Of a DNA stretch of 64,000 nucleotides, positions 43,353 through 51,012 are shown piece by piece. Made by a program: the position numbers and the translations under genes. The stretch is taken from NCBI RefSeq assembly GCF_029504395.1, contig NZ_JAQFIF010000003.1, forward strand, positions 62,001-126,000, given 5' to 3'. The DNA comes from Arthrobacter sp. ES3-54 (GTDB taxonomy: Bacteria; Actinomycetota; Actinomycetes; Actinomycetales; Micrococcaceae). The notes under the pieces were generated by a model. It made no database searches, was not told the DNA's origin, and saw only the letters and a list, made by a program, of their open reading frames with translations. How positions within the stretch are numbered: position 1 is the stretch's first letter; each line of letters opens with the position of its first letter.

Positions 43353-44104
43353 GTGTCCTGAGCAAGTCCGCCCTGAGGCAGCCCGCTCTTAACCTGGTCA
43401 ACGTCACTCTGGAGTACCCGGACGGAGACGGCACCCTTAAGGCCCTGGACGACGTGAGCTTCAAGGTTCACGCAGGGGAGTTTGTGTCCTTGATCGGCCC
43501 CTCGGGGTCCGGAAAGTCGTCCCTGCTGGCCGTCGCCGCCACCCTCGTCCGGCCTTCCGCCGGCCTGGTGTTGATCGACGGCCAGGACGCCGGCGGACTG
43601 CCCGACGCCGGGTGCACCGCACTGCGCCGGAACAAGCTCGGCATCATCTTCCAGCAGCCCAACCTCCTGCCCTCCCTCACGGCGATGGAACAGCTGGTGA
43701 TCACCCAGCGCCTGCGCGGAGGAGCCGCCCGGGCGGCCGCCGAACGCGCCGCAGGTCTGCTGGATCTTGTGGGTCTCGGGCACGCCCTCGCGAAGCGGCC
43801 CCACCAGCTCTCCGGCGGGCAGCGCCAGCGCGTCAACATTGCCCGGGCACTCATGGGAAATCCAGCCGTGCTGCTCGTGGACGAGCCCACAGCGGCCCTT
43901 GACCACCCCCGCAGCGAGGCGATCGTCCGGTTGCTGCGGCAGGTCACGGACGAGTTCAGCGTGGCGACCGTCATGGTCACCCACGACACCGATTTCGTCC
44001 CGCTCACGGACGCCGTGGCGAGTATGCGGGACGGACGGCTGTCCTCCATGGCGGCGACGCCGGCGGCTGCGGACACGCGGTTAGGGGCCCCGAGGTTGGG
44101 TTAG
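43316..44104 (+). CDS. Orphan ABC transporter ATP-binding protein (MacB/LolD type)
   Basis: A 262-residue ATPase: Walker A GPSGSGKSS, Q-loop FQQPNLL, signature HQLSGGQRQRVNIARAL, Walker B VLLVDEPTAALD, H-loop THDTDF. This class works with an FtsX/MacB permease, which is absent on both sides. The natural start seems to be just before SKSALRQPALNLVNVTLEY (~43358), where only CTG is available; ATG 43316 has GAGGG upstream but lies within the kinase gene on the other strand. This fits loss of the original 5' end and permease by deletion. The stop overlaps the FAD oxidoreductase stop by four bases. Confidence 0.82.
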   Translation: MRSRAAPAGAGARVLSKSALRQPALNLVNVTLEYPDGDGTLKALDDVSFKVHAGEFVSLIGPSGSGKSSLLAVAATLVRPSAGLVLIDGQDAGGLPDAGCTALRRNKLGIIFQQPNLLPSLTAMEQLVITQRLRGGAARAAAERAAGLLDLVGLGHALAKRPHQLSGGQRQRVNIARALMGNPAVLLVDEPTAALDHPRSEAIVRLLRQVTDEFSVATVMVTHDTDFVPLTDAVASMRDGRLSSMAATPAAADTRLGAPRLG

Positions 44105-45549
44105 GGGACGCGGTAGCCGAGGCCAGGAACGCCGAGCCCGAACATGTCCTTGAGGGCATACCTGGCGGCGTGGAAGCCGGGCATCCCGGTGACGCCGGGA
44201 CCCGGCGGGGTGGACGACGAGCACAAATACACGCCGGGCAGCGGCGTCCGCCATGGAACGGGGCTCAGCACCGGCCGCCGCAGCACTCCCCAAAGGTCCA
44301 TGCGGCCGGCGCCGAAGTCCCCGCCGACGAAGTTCTCGTCGTACGCAGCCAAACCTGCCGCCGTCGTCACTTTGAACTCGACCACCAGGTCCCGGAAGCC
44401 GGGTGCGAAGCGCTCCATTTGCGCCATGACCGCGTCGCTCATATCTACCGCGGAGCCGGCCGGAACATGGCAATAGGTCCACAGAATGTGCCGGCCGGCC
44501 GGGGCGCGGCCGGAATCGAAACGCGAGGGCTGGGAGACCAGCACGTAGGGCCGGTCCGGATGGCGTCCCGCGGCAACCAGGCGTTCCGCTTCGGCGGTTT
44601 CTGCCCTGGTGCCACCCACGTGCACGGTCCCGGCATCGGCGAGGCCCTGCGCCGCCCACGGCACCGGTCCGGAGAGGATGAAGTCGACCTTGCAGGCCGC
44701 GTTCCCGAAGCGGAAGGACTCCAGGGAGCTCCGGTAGCGTGCCGGGAGCCTGCCCTCCGCCAGGTGCAGCAGCGCGGGCGCCGCCACATCCAGCAGGGTG
44801 GCCCGGGCCGGCGGCAGCTCCGCGAGTGAAGTAATCTGCCTCCCGGTCTCGATCACCCCGCCATGGGCTTTGATGTCAGCGGTCAGCGCCCGGGCAATCG
44901 CGGCCGATCCGCCGTGCGGAATAGGCCAGCCGCCGGCATGCCCCAGGGCGGCCAGCATGAGGCCCGCGCCGGCAGCGGCCACCGAAGGCAGCGGCGCCAC
45001 GGCGTGGGCGGCGACCCCGCTCAGCAGTGCGGGAGCCAGGTCCTGGCTGAACCTCGCGTTCCACAGCGGCGAGCCTTGCTCGAGCGCCCGGAGGCCGAAT
45101 GCGGCGGCTGCCACGGGGTCTCCCGGAATCCGCAGCAGCTGGTTCAGGGTCAGGTCTGCGACTCCCTCCACCCGCCGCACGAGAGGCTCCATGAGCCGGC
45201 GGTACGCGGCGCCGTCGCGCCCGAGTTCCGCAACAGTACGGTCCAGGGAGCGGTAGGCCAGCGCCGCACGGCCGCCGTCGAGCGGGGATCCGTACGAGAG
45301 TTCCGGCACCTCCAGGGGCACGCGCCGGGACAGCTCGAACCGGCGGAAGAATGGTGAGGCCAGAACCATGGGGTGCACAGCCGAACAGACGTCGTGGAAA
45401 TGGCCCGGTTCCATCAGTTCGGCGGTGCGGAGCCCGCCGCCGGGGGTGGCGGCCGCCTCGAACACGTGGACCTTGAGTCCGGCCCGCGCCATGGTCACCG
45501 CCGCGGCCAGCCCGTTGGGGCCGGAACCGACGACGGCGACGTCAGTCAT
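44101..45549 (-). CDS. FAD-dependent oxidoreductase, phytoene-desaturase-like
   Basis: A 482-residue flavoprotein. N-terminal dinucleotide fold DVAVVGSGPNGLAAAVTMARAGLKVHVFEAAATPGGGLRT, and the C-terminal FAD motif near VYLCSSSTPPGPGVTGMPGFHAARYAL. This belongs to the CrtI-related NAD(P)/FAD oxidoreductases, many of unknown substrate; no carotenoid genes are adjacent. ATG 45549 overlaps the stop of the GT87 gene (ATGA), so the two are coupled. Confidence 0.9.
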   Translation of the reverse strand: MTDVAVVGSGPNGLAAAVTMARAGLKVHVFEAAATPGGGLRTAELMEPGHFHDVCSAVHPMVLASPFFRRFELSRRVPLEVPELSYGSPLDGGRAALAYRSLDRTVAELGRDGAAYRRLMEPLVRRVEGVADLTLNQLLRIPGDPVAAAAFGLRALEQGSPLWNARFSQDLAPALLSGVAAHAVAPLPSVAAAGAGLMLAALGHAGGWPIPHGGSAAIARALTADIKAHGGVIETGRQITSLAELPPARATLLDVAAPALLHLAEGRLPARYRSSLESFRFGNAACKVDFILSGPVPWAAQGLADAGTVHVGGTRAETAEAERLVAAGRHPDRPYVLVSQPSRFDSGRAPAGRHILWTYCHVPAGSAVDMSDAVMAQMERFAPGFRDLVVEFKVTTAAGLAAYDENFVGGDFGAGRMDLWGVLRRPVLSPVPWRTPLPGVYLCSSSTPPGPGVTGMPGFHAARYALKDMFGLGVPGLGYRVP

Positions 45550-47024
45550 TTGCGGGGGCCTTCCGCCACGGCACCCTTCCGCCACGGCACTACGGACGTC
45601 GCAGGCCGGCGGAGATTGATCCGCAGCCAGTCCGGGGCGCCGTCGAAGGGTCCGCCATGCGGATCATCGATCCGGTGGCGGCGGATCACGTCGTAGGACG
45701 GATCCCAGATGTCCCAAGCAACGCGGGCCATCAGGTAGGCGGTGGCGAGCATGTGGGCAACCACTGCCAGGACGTAGTAGGGCATGTCGATGTTGTGCTG
45801 GGTCGAACCGCCGCTGGTCGCCTGCCCGAGGTACATCCAGACGGCGCCCCAGTGCAGTGCTTCGATGGTCTGCCAGATGAGGAAGTCGCGCCAACGGGGC
45901 CGGGCGAGGGCGATGAGGGGGATCAGCCACAGTACGAATTGGGGCGAGTACACCTTGTTGGTCAGGATGAATGCGGCCACGATCAGGAACGCCAACTGCG
46001 CGATCCTCGGCCGCCGGGGTGCTGTCAGTGCGAGGACGCCAATCAGGATGCAGGCCAGGAGGAACAGGTCCAGGGCCAGGGAGTTGATGGCTTCGGCCTC
46101 AAGCGGGTTCCAGCCCAGCCGGCCGGCCACCAGGTTGTAGGCGAACCAGGGGGAGCTGTAGCCCGCAGGCCGTTCTTGCGTGAACTGGTAGAAGTACTTC
46201 CAGCCGTCCGGATTTGCCGCGGCCACCGGGACGTTGACCGCCAGCCAGGCCGCGGTTGCAGCGCCGGCAGTGATAACGAGCGCCCGGATGCGCCCGCTCC
46301 GGAGCGCCAGCAGCAGGACGGCACCGAGGATCAAAAGGGGGTAGAGCTTGGTGGCAGTGCCCAAGCCGATGAAGATTCCGGCGAGGACAAGCTTGTTTCG
46401 CGAAAAGAAATACATGCCAAGGGCCAGCATGCACACGGCCCACATGTCCCAGTTAATGACACCGGCCAGGACAATGCCGGGGGCAAGGGCAACCATCGCC
46501 GCGTCCCAGGACCGCGGCCGGTACGTCCGTGCCGTGGCCAGCACGGTGACGATCCAGACGGCGGCGATCAGGGTGGCGTTGACGTCAAAGTAGCCGAGGA
46601 CGCGGGGGTCCCCGGTGCCGGCGCCGGGCACTAGAAGCGCCGTGGCGCCCGCAATGAACCCCATCAGCACGGGGTACTCAAAGAGACTTCCCTGTGTAAT
46701 GAAGGGGAAGGCGCCATCGCCGAGGCCGCGGTTGCGGAACAGTTCCGGAAAGTCCGAGTAGCAGGTGGCGTAGAACTGTCCGGGTGTTTCCCAGCCGTGG
46801 GTGCGGCAGAAGTTCTTGAGTAGAATCCCGGCCAGGGCCGCGAGGACTGTGAGGAGCACCAAAACACGCTCCACCGTGAAGAATCCTGGCGAAACGATCC
46901 CGGGCGCCGAGCGTTGGCCCAAAGGACCGCCTACCAGTTCCGTGAAGTTTCGGAGAAAAGGGTCGCTGCGGCTCGGGATGACCAATCGGATCCGTTTGCG
47001 CTCCGGCGGCTTTGTCTCCTGCAT
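45546..47024 (-). CDS. GT87-family membrane glycosyltransferase
   Basis: A 492-residue polytopic protein with about ten helices and the DUF2029/GT87 pattern: FPELFRNRGLGDGAFPFITQGSLFEYPVLMG near the first luminal loop, NWDMWAVCMLALGMYFFSR, GLGTATKLYPLLIL, and VYSPQFVLWLIPLIAL. Relatives are polyprenol-phosphate-dependent mannosyltransferases of actinobacterial envelope glycolipids. ATG 47024. A terminator-like hairpin is upstream. Confidence 0.9.
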   Translation of the reverse strand: MQETKPPERKRIRLVIPSRSDPFLRNFTELVGGPLGQRSAPGIVSPGFFTVERVLVLLTVLAALAGILLKNFCRTHGWETPGQFYATCYSDFPELFRNRGLGDGAFPFITQGSLFEYPVLMGFIAGATALLVPGAGTGDPRVLGYFDVNATLIAAVWIVTVLATARTYRPRSWDAAMVALAPGIVLAGVINWDMWAVCMLALGMYFFSRNKLVLAGIFIGLGTATKLYPLLILGAVLLLALRSGRIRALVITAGAATAAWLAVNVPVAAANPDGWKYFYQFTQERPAGYSSPWFAYNLVAGRLGWNPLEAEAINSLALDLFLLACILIGVLALTAPRRPRIAQLAFLIVAAFILTNKVYSPQFVLWLIPLIALARPRWRDFLIWQTIEALHWGAVWMYLGQATSGGSTQHNIDMPYYVLAVVAHMLATAYLMARVAWDIWDPSYDVIRRHRIDDPHGGPFDGAPDWLRINLRRPATSVVPWRKGAVAEGPRK

Positions 47025-47122
47025 GTCCTTGAGCTTACCGGGGGCGGTTGCCCCATGCGGCGCTGTGGCGTTCCTGGCACGTCGGATCGCCTCCCGCGCG
47101 CAACAGGGGAGATGAAGGTGAC

Positions 47123-47185
47123 TTAAAGGGGGGAGCCCGCGCGTCGCCGCACGGGCTCCCTGGGATCGGTTCCGATGTCAGTCAT
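47123..47185 (-). CDS. Possible 20-residue peptide overlapping a hairpin
   Basis: ATG 47185 with AAGGAG six bases upstream; the product is MTDIGTDPREPVRRRAGSPL. The last codons form the hairpin at 47131-47160. It may be a leader peptide or a chance frame; the Shine-Dalgarno is the only support. Confidence 0.3.
   Translation of the reverse strand: MTDIGTDPREPVRRRAGSPL
47131..47160 (-). terminator. Hairpin GGGAGCCCG/CGGGCTCCC upstream of GT87
   Basis: Perfect 9-bp arms around a 12-nt loop, followed on the minus strand by CCCTTTAAGTC. It could end the transcript of the small genes to the right or act as an attenuator ahead of the GT87 gene. Confidence 0.55.
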
Positions 47186-47294
47186 CAGGTTCTCCTTCGC
47201 TGCGGACAGTCCTTCCGGTAACGGGTTTCGTCCCTGCACGGGGTTGGTCCGTGCACCAGTGGCGGAAGTGTCCTGTAGTCAGCAGATCAGGGGT

Positions 47295-47429
47295 TCAGCG
47301 AATCAGGCCGGCCTGATGCATGGCGAGGAAGGTGTCGTCTCGCCTTTGGTCCAGGAGTTGGCCGTTGAAGCGGGTCGACTCCCGGTATGCCAGCTTTCGG
47401 AACAGGACCGTATAGAGCTTGTTCATCAT
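47295..47429 (-). CDS. Hypothetical 44-residue basic protein
   Basis: MMNKLYTVLFRKLAYRESTR... ending HQAGLIR. ATG 47429 has the strong site GAGGGGAGG about nine bases upstream. An alternative GTG at 47531 with AAAGG five bases upstream would give 78 residues with a Thr/Pro-rich lead. No membrane segment or domain recognised. Confidence 0.55.
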   Translation of the reverse strand: MMNKLYTVLFRKLAYRESTRFNGQLLDQRRDDTFLAMHQAGLIR

Positions 47430-48186
47430 GGCTCTTACCTCCCCTCGGGGGCTTGATCGGTGCGTCTTGGCGGCGGGTACGGCGGATAGGGCGGTGTGGT
47501 CGTGGGTTGGAGCGGTGGTTGGGGTAGCCACAGGGACCTTTCATTAGTGGGGGTTGCTGCCTGGCCGACAACAAACAGGCGGCAGACAGGAATGGTCGGG
47601 CGAATCGGGCGGGGATATTTTGGGCACGGCAAATAGAGCCATAAGTACTTGAATTCGAATAGCCGATTCCGGGCGCGACAATTAGACGCCAAATTCCAGG
47701 GCTTTAACTAAGCCGGAATTCCGGATACGGAGAAGTTATTCGATGGAGAATGGCCTTGGAAGCGGTAGCGCCGAGACCCCAACAAGAAGCTGGGTTCCGA
47801 ACTATGGGGAGGCTGCGCAACCACGTGGTTCCGCCTGTTCAGGCTGCCGTTACCAGGCGTTCCGTTGAGGAAGCCAGCTGCCGCCGGCCCCAGGTTGTAT
47901 TACCTGGGACGGGAAGCGGTCAGGAAACAGTCAGTCCGACATTTGGGCGCGGCACAGCGAACGAGGCCGGGGTGGCGGTGGCGGTGTACATCCATCCGCT
48001 AGTCAAAGTAATCATCATTTTCCCAACCTCCTTTTCTGTTCTGCCGTGGCTCCGGCTGACTGGCCGGGCGACGCGCGCCGTGACCCCGGCAAGTCGCTCT
48101 GGGGTCAGAAATAAAAATACACTACGAATGCGGCAGTTGCCTACCGAATTCATAAACTTTCTTTGACTTTGTTTTAAAAACCGGTT
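47430..48186. other. 757-bp gene-poor spacer
   Basis: Apart from one short ORF (47920-48018) and AT-richer stretches at 47600-47760 and 48090-48185, nothing is recognised. The base composition is visibly lower in GC than the flanking genes. AAAACCGGTTTT (48177-48188) is a 12-bp palindrome at the phosphatase stop. Confidence 0.6.
47920..48018 (-). CDS. Possible 32-residue peptide
   Basis: ATG 48018 with AAAAGGAGG eight bases upstream, a near-ideal Shine-Dalgarno. The product begins MMITLTSGWMYTATATPAS and ends PRPNVGLTVS. Like the 44-residue gene it begins Met-Met. No family recognised. Confidence 0.45.
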   Translation of the reverse strand: MMITLTSGWMYTATATPASFAVPRPNVGLTVS

Positions 48187-48771
48187 TTAGAGTCCCCAGC
48201 GCACGATTGCCGGGGTCTTCTTATCCCATCCCAGAGTGCAGACTTTGGCAGTTCCCAACACGAAGTGCCGGCCCTCGCGGGGGTCGAGTCCGAGCCACCG
48301 GGCCGTCAGGATGCGGGAGAAATGTCCGTGGGCGACGATCAGCACATTGTCCAGGCCCGATTCCAGTACCCGGGCCACGATCTTGTCCGCCCGGGCGGCG
48401 ACGTCGTCGAGCGCTTCACCGTTGGGCACGCCGTGCGTCCAGATCAGGTATTCGGGGTTGTCCTTGCGGATGAGGTCTGAGCTGATGCCCTCATAGTCGC
48501 CGTAGTCCCATTCCACCGCCAGCGGCTCCAGCTGGGCGTCAGGGTAGCCGGCGAGTTCGGCGGTCCGGCGGGCACGGCGCAGGGGCGAGGTCAGCACGAG
48601 GTCGAAGTCGACGGTCTCGAGCACCCTGCGCGCTTCCACGGCCTGCTGCTCACCTTCCACCGTGAGGGGCATGTCGGTGAGCCCGGTGTACTGCCCGCTC
48701 TTGGACCACTCTGTTTCGCCGTGCCGCAGGATCCACAGTTGGGGGCGGGGGCCGTTAGATGGTGCAGTCAC
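48187..48771 (-). CDS. Histidine phosphatase family protein
   Basis: A 194-residue protein with the catalytic RHG motif (LWILRHGETEWSKSGQYTGLTDMPL) and the second His in VLIVAHGHFSRIL. It resembles acid phosphatases/phosphoglycerate-mutase-like enzymes; the substrate is unknown. GTG at 48771 directly follows the TAA of the CCA-adding enzyme gene, so it is translationally coupled. Confidence 0.92.
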   Translation of the reverse strand: MTAPSNGPRPQLWILRHGETEWSKSGQYTGLTDMPLTVEGEQQAVEARRVLETVDFDLVLTSPLRRARRTAELAGYPDAQLEPLAVEWDYGDYEGISSDLIRKDNPEYLIWTHGVPNGEALDDVAARADKIVARVLESGLDNVLIVAHGHFSRILTARWLGLDPREGRHFVLGTAKVCTLGWDKKTPAIVRWGL

Positions 48772-50250
48772 TTAGGACTCCTCTGTGGTGGAAAGTTCGG
48801 CGCCGGCGGGCGCCGCCTCGGGCTGGCCCGCCCACCAGTCCCGCAAGCGGGATTCGGCGACGGCTGGATCGAGCGGTCCGTGCTCCATGCGTTCTTCGAG
48901 CAGGAATTTGTAGGCGCGGCCCACCACGGGGCCGGGCTTGAGGCCGAGCAGGGCCATGATCTGGCCACCGTCAAGGTCCGGGCGGACGGCGTCGAGGGAT
49001 TCCTGTTCCCGCAGCGCCGCAATCCTGGTCTCGAGGTCGTCATAGGCGAAGGATAGCCGGTCCGCCTTGCGCTGGTTCCGGGTGGTGACGTCGGAGCGGG
49101 TGAGCCGGTGCAGACGCTCCAGGAGGGGCCCGGCGTCGGTGATGTAGCGGCGGACCGCGGAATCGCTCCAGCCGGCCTCGCCGTAACCGTAGAAGCGCAT
49201 GTGAAGCTCCACAAGCCTGGCTACGGCCTTGATGGTGTCGTTGTCGAAGCGGAGCGCCTTCATCCGCTTAGCGGTCAGCTTGGCGCCCACCATGTCGTGG
49301 TGGCGGAAGCTCACCGCACCGCCCGGTTCAAAGCGGCGCGTGGCCGGCTTGCCGACGTCGTGCATCAGCGCCGCGAACCGCAACACAAAGTCCGGGCCGG
49401 GAACCGGGCCGTCCGCCTTCGATTCCAGGGCGGCGGCCTGTTCCAGGACCTGGAGCGAGTGCTGGTAGACGTCCTTGTGGCGGTGGTGTTCATCGGATTC
49501 GAGTCGCAGGGCCGAGACTTCAGGCAGCACCAGGTCCGCGAGTCCGGTATCGACCAGCAGGTCTACGCCGGCCCGCGGTTGTGCGGCGCAGATGAGCTTG
49601 ATCAGTTCATCGCGCACGCGTTCGGCCGAGATGATGCTGATCCGTTCCGCCATCCGGACCATCGCCTCGCGCACTTCGGGGTGCACCGACACCCCCAGTT
49701 GGGCCGCGAACCTCGCTGCGCGCATCATGCGCAGGGGGTCGTCGGAGAAGGACGTTTCCGGCGGTCCGGGGGTGTTGAGGATCGAGGCGTGCAGGTCGCG
49801 GACGCCGCCGAAAGGATCGACGAGCTCCAGCATGGGCAGCCGCAGTGCCATGGCGTTGATGGTGAAGTCCCGCCGCAGGAGGTCATCCGTGAGGGATGTT
49901 CCGAAGGCCACTAGCGGCTTGCGGGACTCCGGATCGTAGGCGTCGGCCCGGTACGTGGTGATTTCGATCTGGAAGTCGCCCTTGCGCATCCCGATGGTGC
50001 CGAAGGCGCGCCCGATCTCCCAGTAGTTGTCCGCCCATTTCTTGATCAGGGCAACGGTCTGGTCCGGGGTGGCGTCGGTGGTGAAATCGAGGTCGGGCGA
50101 GATCCGGCCCAGAAACAGGTCACGGACGGGCCCGCCAACGAGGGACAGCTCGTGGCCGGCGTCGACGAACCGCTGCCCGAGCTCCAGAACCACCGGATCC
50201 ACCTGGAAAGAAACGGTGTGGGAGTCAGTCTTGTGATGTGCGTGCGCCAT
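48772..50250 (-). CDS. cca: CCA tRNA nucleotidyltransferase
   Basis: A 492-residue class II nucleotidyltransferase. Head domain: LSLVGGPVRDLFLGRISPDLDFTTDATPDQ with the catalytic Asp-x-Asp; LRRDFTINAMAL; DDPLRMMRAARFAAQLG. An HD domain follows (FAALMHDVGKPATR, RHHDMVGAKL). It adds or repairs the 3'-CCA of tRNAs. It is divergent from the NUDIX gene. Length matches the actinobacterial form. Confidence 0.95.
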   Translation of the reverse strand: MAHAHHKTDSHTVSFQVDPVVLELGQRFVDAGHELSLVGGPVRDLFLGRISPDLDFTTDATPDQTVALIKKWADNYWEIGRAFGTIGMRKGDFQIEITTYRADAYDPESRKPLVAFGTSLTDDLLRRDFTINAMALRLPMLELVDPFGGVRDLHASILNTPGPPETSFSDDPLRMMRAARFAAQLGVSVHPEVREAMVRMAERISIISAERVRDELIKLICAAQPRAGVDLLVDTGLADLVLPEVSALRLESDEHHRHKDVYQHSLQVLEQAAALESKADGPVPGPDFVLRFAALMHDVGKPATRRFEPGGAVSFRHHDMVGAKLTAKRMKALRFDNDTIKAVARLVELHMRFYGYGEAGWSDSAVRRYITDAGPLLERLHRLTRSDVTTRNQRKADRLSFAYDDLETRIAALREQESLDAVRPDLDGGQIMALLGLKPGPVVGRAYKFLLEERMEHGPLDPAVAESRLRDWWAGQPEAAPAGAELSTTEES

Positions 50251-50422
50251 AGTTACTTAAGCTTGTCAGAAAACCGCGCCAGCACCCACACCGGAACCCT
50301 CAAGGATCTGGCCGGTTCGTCACGATTGCGGACGAACCGGCGCGGGCCGACTTTCCCGGCCGTCCACTTTCCGGCCATGTTTAGGTCATCAACAGCGGGC
50401 AAGAGTCGTTAGAGTGGACCTC

Positions 50423-50980
50423 ATGGCCCATCCCGTACCGAGCGCTCCCGGCAGGAGGACAAACGCACCGTTGCCGTCGGCAATAGGTGCCAATGTCGCG
50501 CCTGTCCAGCACACGGGCCACGCTTCCCTGCCCACCGTCGAGGAAATCTCCGCCGGTGGCGTCGTGGTGGACATGTCCGACGCCGACCTGCGGGTAGCGA
50601 TCATCGCGCGCCTCAACCGCGGCGGCCGTCTTGAGTGGTGCCTGCCGAAGGGGCACCCGGAGGGCAAGGAAAGCAACGAGGAAGCTGCCGTCCGCGAGAT
50701 CGCCGAGGAAACCGGCATCGAAGGCAGGATCCTGGCACCGCTGGGAAGCATCGACTACTGGTTCACCGTGAGCGGGCACCGCGTCCATAAGACCGTGCAC
50801 CACTACCTGTTGCGGGCCACGGGCGGGGAACTCACCATCGAAAACGATCCGGACAAGGAAGCAGTCGACGTCGCGTGGGTTCCTATCCAGGAGCTGGCCC
50901 GCAAGTTGTCCTTCCCGAATGAGCGCCGCATCGCGGATCTGGCCAAAGAAGTCCTCCCGGAAGACCGCCGACGCCCTTAG
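50423..50980 (+). CDS. NUDIX hydrolase
   Basis: A 185-residue protein with the complete Nudix box, GHPEGKESNEEAAVREIAEETG. The N-terminal ~45 residues are low in structure. It hydrolyses a nucleoside diphosphate linked to another group; the substrate is unknown. ATG 50423 follows GTG 50414 in frame. It is divergent from cca and lies upstream of murJ, the usual order in actinobacteria. Confidence 0.9.
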   Translation: MAHPVPSAPGRRTNAPLPSAIGANVAPVQHTGHASLPTVEEISAGGVVVDMSDADLRVAIIARLNRGGRLEWCLPKGHPEGKESNEEAAVREIAEETGIEGRILAPLGSIDYWFTVSGHRVHKTVHHYLLRATGGELTIENDPDKEAVDVAWVPIQELARKLSFPNERRIADLAKEVLPEDRRRP

Positions 50981-51012
50981 AAGCGGCCGGTCACGGCCCC
51001 GGATAGCGACTA

